Part shown: positions 1 through 5,557 of the stretch, piece by piece | Layout of the letters: each line of letters begins with the position of its first letter | Numbering within the stretch: position 1 is the stretch's first letter | From: Gemmatimonadota bacterium | Lineage (GTDB): Bacteria > Latescibacterota > UBA2968 > UBA8231 | Assembly (NCBI GenBank): GCA_026706505.1 | Contig: JAPOYQ010000588.1 | Coordinates: 1 to 7,031, forward strand | Direction: 5' to 3' | Length of the DNA stretch: 7,031 bases | Notes under the pieces: generated by a model | Seen by the model: the letters and a program-made list of their open reading frames with translations, nothing else | What the model was told of the DNA's origin: nothing | The model's database searches: none | Made by a program: the position numbers and the translations under genes

Positions 1-605
1 AACAGCGGCAGGTTGATCCGCGACATCAGCGCGGTAGCCGTCAGGCGGTCGGCCGCGTAGTTGAACATGACCCCGTTGTACGCGGTCTTGCGAAAGGTCA
101 TGGGCGTCAGCATGGCGAAGATCTCGTCGCCGATGAGCACCGAGAAGTAGTGCTGGCCCTTGGTGTCGCCGGCAATGACCAAGTTGCGGAACCACGAGCC
201 GTATTGGCCGGCCTGCAAAATGCCCGAACCGCCCGAGCCGGTCGGCTGGACCTGACGCCAGTCGTAGATCAACCAACCCTTGTTCAAGAAGCGCCCGTAG
301 AGGTCGTAGAAGTACCCGCCCTCCAACCCCGGATCGAGATAGCGCCGATAGGGGTCCCGCGCGTAGTTGGTGTAGGCCCACTGGCGGCGGTACTCGCCGG
401 CGATTTCCTGCGGCAGATACCACTTCTGCAACGAGGGATAGACGGCCTCCATGCGCAGCCCGGTGCCGGCCGAATAGTAGATCGGCTGGCCCGTTTCGAT
501 GCGGCCCAAGCGGCTGCCGTAATCCTCGCGCTGGGCGCTGAGCGGCGCAGCCCCAAGCAGCGCGACCCAGCAGAGAGCGCCGACGCGGCGCAAACTGGCG
601 TTCAT
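1..605 (-). CDS. N-terminal part of a predicted outer-membrane barrel protein (paralogue of the neighbouring 918-residue protein), cut by the window edge
   Basis: An open frame starts at ATG 605-603 and runs uninterrupted off the left edge, giving 201 complete codons. The first ~24 residues are a Sec signal peptide: MNASLRR, a hydrophobic stretch around VGALCWVALLGAA, and a likely cleavage after P-L-S-A. The start is supported by a TGGAG motif 7 bases upstream, inside the last codons of the preceding gene, whose stop lies only 4 bases away. Residues 61-198 align along their whole length with residues 49-187 of the 918-residue neighbour. Shared motifs are WYLPQE (62-67), YTNYARD (78-84), FYDLYG (99-104), GWLIYDW (110-116), LTPMTF (166-171) and NYAADRLTA (182-190). 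By hand alignment about 37 of the first 62 positions are identical. A GSGGSG linker-like run at 123-128 is not shared. The part seen is aromatic-rich with alternating strands, which fits an outer-membrane protein, but the likely barrel and any calcium loops would lie outside the window. Function is unknown; the paralogy is clear. Confidence 0.9.
   Translation of the reverse strand, partial: MNASLRRVGALCWVALLGAAPLSAQREDYGSRLGRIETGQPIYYSAGTGLRMEAVYPSLQKWYLPQEIAGEYRRQWAYTNYARDPYRRYLDPGLEGGYFYDLYGRFLNKGWLIYDWRQVQPTGSGGSGILQAGQYGSWFRNLVIAGDTKGQHYFSVLIGDEIFAMLTPMTFRKTAYNGVMFNYAADRLTATALMSRINLPL
12..428 (-). repeat. Paralogous N-terminal block, copy 2 (left-edge gene)
   Basis: Residues 60-198 of the left-edge protein. 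It is the counterpart of 2803-3225, with the same 17-base exact match at 358-374 and collinear protein motifs throughout. The duplication continues off the window. Confidence 0.8.
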
Positions 606-609
606 GCCG

Positions 610-3366
610 CTACTCCAGCCCCGCGTACACGGTTATGAAGCTGGTGCTAAAGGCGCTGACTTCATTGGTCCGCTCCAAGTCTTCGCTGCCAATAATCACC
701 CGCTCCTCCCACAAGCGCGTATAGCTAAAGCCAAACTGCGTCGTCAGCCGGTAGCCCAAGTAGGAACCAGCGCTGGACCATTGCAGGGCCAACACCAAGT
801 TGCGGAAATCGCCCGTAGGCCCGGCCGGGCCGTTGGCGAGTTGCTCGTCCTCGTCGAGGACCAAGTCCCGGAACAGGGAAAATTCAACGCCCGTTTCTAC
901 CAGCGACTGGCTCAATAGCGGATGGCTCAGCAGCACGATGCCCGTGCCGACCCACTCTTTGCGGTCCTCAGCGCGCGCTTCGAGCGCCGTTTGGTTGAGA
1001 TACTCGCTCTTGACCTTGGGCTGCAACTTGAAGCCAGCCAAGCCGAAGGTGTAATCCGCTTTGTTGATCAACCCAATCAAGTGGCTGCCTTGGTTGAGCG
1101 CCGGGCCTTTGACGCGGCTTTTGAATGCGCTGCCCTGCTGCCAAAAGCGCTCGTACTTGAACTTGTTGATCGCATTTAGGTTGTCGAGTGGCTGGTAATC
1201 GAGCTGTAAATAGGTCGTGTTGATCCACGTATCCCGCGCCGGTAGAATGTCTCGCACCAGCGCGAGCGAGTTAACTTCGAGGTGCGGCGTCATCTCGCGC
1301 CGGTCGTCGGCGATATCGTCTTCCACGCGCCGCAGCATCTCAAAGGCCCGCAACCGGCCCCACGTGAAGTCGCGGTCGTACGTCAGCAGGCCATACGCGG
1401 CGCGGTTGCGCCCGTCGGAAGCTAGGCTCTTTTCATTCAGCCTGCCCAACGTCAGCCGCGTGTGCGGGTCGAGGAAAATACCGGCGTACAGGTTGTAGCC
1501 CCGGCGGTCAGCTTTGTAGGGGTAGTCGGGCAAATCGTCGTTTTCAAAGCGGTCGATCCAACCATTGTTGTTTAGGTCGATGCCGAACAAAAATTCCGGG
1601 CGATCGGCCGCATAGCGGAAGAAGGGTTCTTCGTAATCCGGGATGCGGTTGTTGAGGATGCGATTGTCGTTTTGGTTGAAGTCGGAGACAAAGTCGTTGT
1701 TCTCGTCCCACCCCGGGAAGACGGCCACATCGCCGCCGCCCTGCGAGAAGCGGAACCAATCGGCCGAGCGGTCTTGGTCGTCGTTGTCGTCGACCAACTC
1801 GTACAGAGACGTGCGCGGATTGTCGTAGGTAATGTCCCCGCCGTCATCGACGATAAACGAGCTCGTCGAGTAATCCGGATCCATGCTGTACGCCTCGCCG
1901 AAAAAGTAAAACGGGGCGGCCATCTTTGAGGCGTTGACCATCCAAGCCTCGGCGTCGCGGGCGTGTGTGGCCAGCGAGCGATCGGCTGCTTGACGCGCCG
2001 GGTTGGGGTACTGGCTGTACGCGCGGCTGACGTCGAATTCCGCGTATAGGTCCACGCCTTTGATATCCGTGGCTTCTACGGTGAAGCCGTAGATCAAGCG
2101 GGACGATGGCAACCCATAGTCGAAGACGACCCGCTGCTGGTTGGAATTGTCCTGCACATTGCCCTCGGCGCTGAGGATGTCGAACAACGCTGGGGACTGA
2201 TCCTCAATGTCTTGGCCCGTCAGCGGCAAGACTGGCAGCGCGCGGCTGCCCGTCTGCCGGTCGGACCAAACCTGCACCTTGTAGTCATTGGCCAAGACTA
2301 AGTCGAATTGCACGGCGACGAGCTCCGAGGGACGCGGGCCGGTATAGGCGATATCCGTGAAGTCGTAGTTGATGACGATCTTCTCGTCGCCGTCGGCCGC
2401 CAAAGCCCCTTCCTTGGGTGCCCCACCCGAGACCACGGGCCATCGCGCCGGATCGGAGACCACGTCGCGGAGCCTAAACTGTTCGCGCTCCCCTGTCTCT
2501 GGATCTTCGCTCGTCAAGAGGATGTCGTGCGAAAACAGGGTGGCCCCGCCCCGACCATCCTCGGGCGAGTCGTCGCTGAGGACCAAGGCAAGGCCCGAGA
2601 CCGGCAGGCTGCCCTGATTGGCCGCGAGGGTGCCGACGAAGGGGTTGCGCTCAAACGCGTCGGCTACCGTGGTGGAGTTGCGCGCATTGACTAAATTGGC
2701 CCCCACGGCCACGAAATCGCCGATCTGCACTACGGCGCGGCCAGCCATCAGGTTGGTGGCATTGGAAATGCCAGTGGGGGCGGTGGGCGTGCTGCCGATG
2801 ACCGGGCGGCTCACCCGCGAAAAGAGCAGGGTGCCCTCGTACTTATCCGCGGCAAAGTCCATCTGCACGCCGCTGAAGGCTGGCTTGGAGAAGGTGAGCG
2901 GGGTCAGGGTCGTGCGGATTCGATCGCCCACCGTGATCGCATAGTAGAACTGCCCCTGCGAGTCCGAGCTAATGGTGACCGCGTTGAACCAGTTGTTAAA
3001 GCGCGGATCCTTGAAGATGGACGAACCAAATTGCACGGGCTGGTTCTGGGTCCAGTCGTAGATGAGCCAGCCGCGCGTCAAGTAGTTGCCGTATAGGTCG
3101 TAAAACGGAGAGCCTTCAATCGTGGTGCTGACGTAGCGCTCGTACGCGTCGCGCGCGTAGTTGGTGTACTGCCACTGCTGCCAACCGTAGTCGGCAAACA
3201 GTTCCTGCGGCACGTACCAGCGCTTGATCGTTGGATCCAAGGCGTCGAAGAGCACGCCCGGCCCTCGCGGTTCATAGGTGATGTCCGCGCCCCAGCGCCG
3301 GCCTTGGGCGTGGGCACTTATCGCCGCGATGAGCAAGGCGGCGAGTATCCACCGTAGGTCTCGCAT
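610..3366 (-). CDS. Predicted large outer-membrane beta-barrel protein with a central pair of EF-hand-like calcium loops, 918 residues
   Basis: The ATG at 3366 is preceded by AGGGAGGG with ideal spacing. Residues 1-20 form a Sec signal peptide (MRDLRW, a hydrophobic core, then S-A-H-A before QGRR). Residues 49-188 are the aromatic-rich block shared with the next gene: RWYVPQE, YTNYARD, FYDLYG, GWLIYDW, LTPLTF. Residues ~190-480 are beta-rich with no recognised domain. GEAYSMDPDYST lies at 490-501, followed by an acidic run DDNDDQD at 526-532. Two EF-hand-like loops follow, DENNDFVSDFNQ (554-565) and DLNNNGWIDRFE (597-608), the second with canonical D-x-N-x-N-G-x-I-D-x-x-E spacing; each leads into an I/L-PDY motif. 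From about residue 623 to the end the protein alternates short amphipathic strands such as YNLYAGIFL, RLTLGRL, AYGLLTYDRDF and YLGYRLTTQFGFSY with polar turns, as in an outer-membrane barrel. The C-terminus is VYAGLE, without the usual terminal aromatic residue. There are no cysteines. Function is unknown; a transport, secretion or surface-assembly role is inference from the fold and the secreted neighbours. Confidence 0.9.
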   Translation of the reverse strand: MRDLRWILAALLIAAISAHAQGRRWGADITYEPRGPGVLFDALDPTIKRWYVPQELFADYGWQQWQYTNYARDAYERYVSTTIEGSPFYDLYGNYLTRGWLIYDWTQNQPVQFGSSIFKDPRFNNWFNAVTISSDSQGQFYYAITVGDRIRTTLTPLTFSKPAFSGVQMDFAADKYEGTLLFSRVSRPVIGSTPTAPTGISNATNLMAGRAVVQIGDFVAVGANLVNARNSTTVADAFERNPFVGTLAANQGSLPVSGLALVLSDDSPEDGRGGATLFSHDILLTSEDPETGEREQFRLRDVVSDPARWPVVSGGAPKEGALAADGDEKIVINYDFTDIAYTGPRPSELVAVQFDLVLANDYKVQVWSDRQTGSRALPVLPLTGQDIEDQSPALFDILSAEGNVQDNSNQQRVVFDYGLPSSRLIYGFTVEATDIKGVDLYAEFDVSRAYSQYPNPARQAADRSLATHARDAEAWMVNASKMAAPFYFFGEAYSMDPDYSTSSFIVDDGGDITYDNPRTSLYELVDDNDDQDRSADWFRFSQGGGDVAVFPGWDENNDFVSDFNQNDNRILNNRIPDYEEPFFRYAADRPEFLFGIDLNNNGWIDRFENDDLPDYPYKADRRGYNLYAGIFLDPHTRLTLGRLNEKSLASDGRNRAAYGLLTYDRDFTWGRLRAFEMLRRVEDDIADDRREMTPHLEVNSLALVRDILPARDTWINTTYLQLDYQPLDNLNAINKFKYERFWQQGSAFKSRVKGPALNQGSHLIGLINKADYTFGLAGFKLQPKVKSEYLNQTALEARAEDRKEWVGTGIVLLSHPLLSQSLVETGVEFSLFRDLVLDEDEQLANGPAGPTGDFRNLVLALQWSSAGSYLGYRLTTQFGFSYTRLWEERVIIGSEDLERTNEVSAFSTSFITVYAGLE
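613..616 (-). promoter_or_regulatory. Ribosome binding site of the left-edge gene, inside the end of the upstream gene
   Basis: The minus strand reads GGCTGGAGTAGCGGCATG. GGAG lies in the last sense codons of the 918-residue gene, 7 bases before the ATG at 605. The placement suggests translational coupling between the two barrel genes. It is weaker than the other two sites. Confidence 0.65.
1543..1707 (-). other. Pair of EF-hand-like calcium loops in the 918-residue protein
   Basis: The first loop, DENNDFVSDFNQ, is encoded at 1707-1672. The second, DLNNNGWIDRFE, is encoded at 1578-1543 and fits the EF-hand loop at positions 1, 3, 5, 6, 8, 9 and 12. They are 43 residues apart, and each is followed by a P-D-Y motif (RIPDYEEP and DLPDYPY). 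This makes a calcium-stabilised insert just before the C-terminal barrel-like region likely. Calcium binding itself is inference. Confidence 0.7.
2803..3225 (-). repeat. Paralogous N-terminal block, copy 1 (918-residue gene)
   Basis: Residues 48-188. This stretch corresponds to 12-428 in the adjacent gene, including a 17-base exact match at 3152-3168 (CGCGCGTAGTTGGTGTA on the plus strand) within the YTNYARD codons. It is a diverged gene duplication, not a recent DNA repeat. Confidence 0.8.
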
Positions 3367-3370
3367 TAGA

Positions 3371-3378
3371 CCCTCCCT
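3371..3378 (-). promoter_or_regulatory. Ribosome binding site of the 918-residue gene
   Basis: The minus strand reads TGATTAGGGAGGGTCTAATG. AGGGAGGG fills most of the 14-base gap between the stop of the upstream gene (3383-3381) and the ATG at 3366, with a 4-5 base spacer. Its strength matches that of the preceding gene. Confidence 0.85.
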
Positions 3379-3380
3379 AA

Positions 3381-5546
3381 TCAGTACACTAGTTCGACAA
3401 CTCTAACCGCGCTTTCGCCGCCTGTATCGCTGGCTAGCGTTACGCGCACTAAGTAAATGCCCGGCGGCAGCGCGGCCCCGTTCGCATCCGCGCCGTCCCA
3501 AGGCATGGCGTACGAGCCGCCGCCCTGGAGGCCGGAAAATAGCTGGCGCACCCGGCGTCCGGCCAAATCGACGATTTCTACATCGACCGGGGATGGGCTG
3601 ACCAAACGGCTCAGATCGTAGTACACGTGCGTTGCGTCGTTGATTCCATCGCCGTTGGGACTCAAGGGCCGGGGGTCGGCGCGCACGTTGATCAGCAGGG
3701 CGCTGCCGCCGGCTAGCGGCACGTCCACTGAAAGGCCCCGGTTCGTCTCCGTGCCAACCGCCACAATATCGTCGTCGCCGGGAGCTAGCGCGGCCACGTT
3801 GCCAGCGACGACCTCCTGCCCCACATCTCCCTCGTCGCTATTGAAAGCAAAACCGGCGAACTTGGTGCCGTAGCGCAACACGCGGCTGCGAAAGCGAATT
3901 TTTAGCTGGGCCGTCCGCCCGGTCGCCAGCTCGCTTTCGGCAATGAGGGGGAAGCGCACGCGAAAGCGGCGCGCATCGACCGACTCAATGGCAAAGCGTC
4001 CGGTCTCGTCAGTAACCGGCAGCGCGGCAAGATCGGCCATTGAAAAGTCCACGGCCTCAACTTGGCCATCGGCGTCGATGACTTCAATGGAGTCAATGAC
4101 CTCTACTCGCACTGGCGTGGCGATCTCAAAACCGTCAAAGCCCGTATCTACGTCTGGCCGAATGGACGTGGGCATCACCGCATAGACAAAATCCACCGGC
4201 TTGCCCAAATCGACTTGACGCGGAAAGATCTCTCCGAGAATCTGCGCAGCCGGCGGCGGCGAGGCCACGGTGAAGGCCAGCGGGCCAATGCCTGTGGCCG
4301 CCTCCAAGTCCTCGCTGAGAAAGTCGATGCGGAACTGGATGTAGCGCCTCGGCCCGGGCGAGACAATCGGCACGCCCAATTGGCTGTCCTCGATCTCTGC
4401 CTCGGTCAACTGGGTCCCTAATTCGTAGGGCGAGGACCACGGGCTCCAAGCGTCTAGGTCGGCAACCACATTGCCCCGCTCGGCACCCAAGCCCTTGTAG
4501 TCATCCGACGACAGCGAGATGGCATTGCGCTCCTCCAGCGGCAGCGCACCAAAGAGCGCACGCGCGCGCGCTAAGTCGGCTTGGTCGAGATTGACCTCGC
4601 CGTCCTCGGTCGCAACCGTGGCATTCTTCTTCCACGGCACCTCGACTTGGACCCCCTCGAAGAAGAAGCGCCGGGTATAGACCAAAGGAGTGTCGTCCAA
4701 GCCGGTGCGGGTGCGCACACGCGCGTTGGCGAAACCAGCCGGGCCGACGCTTTCCTCCACCCAGCGAATGGTCCCCCACAAGCCCAAATCTGGGCCGAGG
4801 TCGAATATATTGGATATGTATTCGGCCGTGGGCACGAAGCCCGTGCCAAAGACGCGGAACTCGGCGATCTCAAAACCGTTGCTGGTGCGCGACTGCAAGC
4901 GGATGAAGCGCACAAATTGCGGGGGAATGCTCAGATCGACTAGCGCGTCTTGGTTGGCAGCATTCAACCGAAACGAGCGCCATTCCGGACCGCCCGCGCC
5001 CTGCGTCTCCTCGCTGCCGTCGTTGAAAAACAGCTCGTAGCCGCGGATGAAGTCCTCTTGGAACGGGTCTGCGGGAAAATCCGGGTGGCCATTGCGCGGG
5101 AAGAACTGGACGCGATTGACGCCAAAGCGCGCGCCTAGGTCGAAGTCCATGGCCATGCCGCGAATGACGGCCACGTTCTTGCGCTCCAAGGCCGTTTCGC
5201 CGTCGCCGTCAATCATCGTCTCTAGCTGGGACTCAATGCCCGCTTCGAGGACCGTCGGCGAGGTGACCGAACCGCCGCGCCCGAGTATGCCGAGCGCTAG
5301 ATTGGTGCCCTCGACCACGTTCTGCGGAAAAATCCAACCCGACCGGCCCTCGGGATCGAAATCGATCACGCCGCCCGGAGTGTTGCCGCTCTCAACCGCT
5401 CTGGCCCCGGTCGGGAAAATCGCCTGTATCTGGCCGCCGCCGTCTTGCCAAGACGATCCGCTCGCGCCGCCGATGGCAATGCTTCGCGTCTCGGCGGTGC
5501 CTTGCAGTGCCGCTAACAACAGCAGCGCGATCGGCAACCAGTACAT
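3381..5546 (-). CDS. Secreted discoidin-like protein with a C-terminal FlgD-Ig / type IX sorting-like domain, 721 residues
   Basis: The start is the ATG at 5546, not the more upstream codons of the same open frame. It has a strong GGGAGG 5 bases before it, begins a Sec signal peptide (MYWLPIALLLLAALQGTA, likely cleaved before ETRS), and lies 11 bases after the stop of the upstream gene. Residues ~95-237 resemble a discoidin (F5/8 type C) galactose-binding-like domain: MIDGDGETA at 111-119, MAMDFDLGARFGVNRVQFFPR at 131-151 and VRFIRLQS...EIAEFRVFG at 212-234. Residues ~238-480 are beta-sandwich-like, with AWSPWSSPYE (366-375), SPGPRRYIQFR (396-406) and QILGEIFP (435-442). The C-terminal domain starts near 624: SPNGDGIND (629-637), VDLAGRRVRQL (659-669), WDGADANG (683-690), PPGIYLVRV (694-702), ending VVELVY. 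That is the pattern of FlgD Ig-like (PF13860-type) and type IX secretion sorting domains. The likely role is an exported surface or extracellular binding protein. Ligand is unknown, no catalytic motif is seen, and there are no cysteines. Confidence 0.9.
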   Translation of the reverse strand: MYWLPIALLLLAALQGTAETRSIAIGGASGSSWQDGGGQIQAIFPTGARAVESGNTPGGVIDFDPEGRSGWIFPQNVVEGTNLALGILGRGGSVTSPTVLEAGIESQLETMIDGDGETALERKNVAVIRGMAMDFDLGARFGVNRVQFFPRNGHPDFPADPFQEDFIRGYELFFNDGSEETQGAGGPEWRSFRLNAANQDALVDLSIPPQFVRFIRLQSRTSNGFEIAEFRVFGTGFVPTAEYISNIFDLGPDLGLWGTIRWVEESVGPAGFANARVRTRTGLDDTPLVYTRRFFFEGVQVEVPWKKNATVATEDGEVNLDQADLARARALFGALPLEERNAISLSSDDYKGLGAERGNVVADLDAWSPWSSPYELGTQLTEAEIEDSQLGVPIVSPGPRRYIQFRIDFLSEDLEAATGIGPLAFTVASPPPAAQILGEIFPRQVDLGKPVDFVYAVMPTSIRPDVDTGFDGFEIATPVRVEVIDSIEVIDADGQVEAVDFSMADLAALPVTDETGRFAIESVDARRFRVRFPLIAESELATGRTAQLKIRFRSRVLRYGTKFAGFAFNSDEGDVGQEVVAGNVAALAPGDDDIVAVGTETNRGLSVDVPLAGGSALLINVRADPRPLSPNGDGINDATHVYYDLSRLVSPSPVDVEIVDLAGRRVRQLFSGLQGGGSYAMPWDGADANGAALPPGIYLVRVTLASDTGGESAVRVVELVY
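3384..3677 (-). other. C-terminal FlgD-Ig / type IX sorting-like domain of the 721-residue protein
   Basis: SPNGDGIND is encoded at 3662-3636. It is followed by EIVDLAGRRVRQL, GGSYAMPWDGADANG, PPGIYLVRV and a terminal VVELVY. It is the same module as in the upstream gene, with the canonical W-D-G-x-D-x-x-G that the upstream copy has degraded to W-S-C-E-D-x-x-G. Confidence 0.75.
4836..5264 (-). other. Discoidin (F5/8 type C)-like domain of the 721-residue protein
   Basis: Residues ~95-237. The pattern is an early I-D-G-D-G-E-T-A segment, a central M-D-F-D-L-G-A-R-F-G-V-N-R-V-Q-F strand pair (the usual 'I-D-L-G-x-x-x-x-I-x-x-V' signature), and a closing V-R-F-I-R-L-Q...E-I-A-E-F-R-V-F-G. Such domains usually bind glycans, lipids or other surfaces. 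The ligand cannot be read from the sequence. Confidence 0.7.
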
Positions 5547-5551
5547 CGCAA

Positions 5552-5557
5552 CCTCCC
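5552..5557 (-). promoter_or_regulatory. Ribosome binding site of the 721-residue gene
   Basis: On the minus strand the sequence reads TGA GGGAGG TTGCG ATG. The GGGAGG sits 5 bases before the ATG at 5546 and directly after the stop of the upstream gene. It decides the start of the gene, since the open frame itself extends ~430 bases further upstream into the previous gene. Confidence 0.85.

Noticed and set aside
150..638. Plus-strand open frame of 162 codons
   Set aside because: It is antisense to the signal peptide and the conserved block of the left-edge gene, whose paralogy with its neighbour proves the minus-strand reading; composition is alanine/valine/arginine-rich, as expected of a high-GC shadow.
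2308..2694. Plus-strand open frame of 128 codons
   Set aside because: It lies entirely within the 918-residue gene, with no ribosome binding site or recognisable domain.
3367..3380. Possible terminator or promoter between the secreted-protein and barrel genes
   Set aside because: The 14-base gap holds only a ribosome binding site; no hairpin or T-run and no room for promoter elements.
4561..4571. Alternating CG run (possible Z-DNA or simple repeat)
   Set aside because: It is explained by the codons of an L-A-R-A-R-A helix in the 721-residue protein and is too short to mean more.
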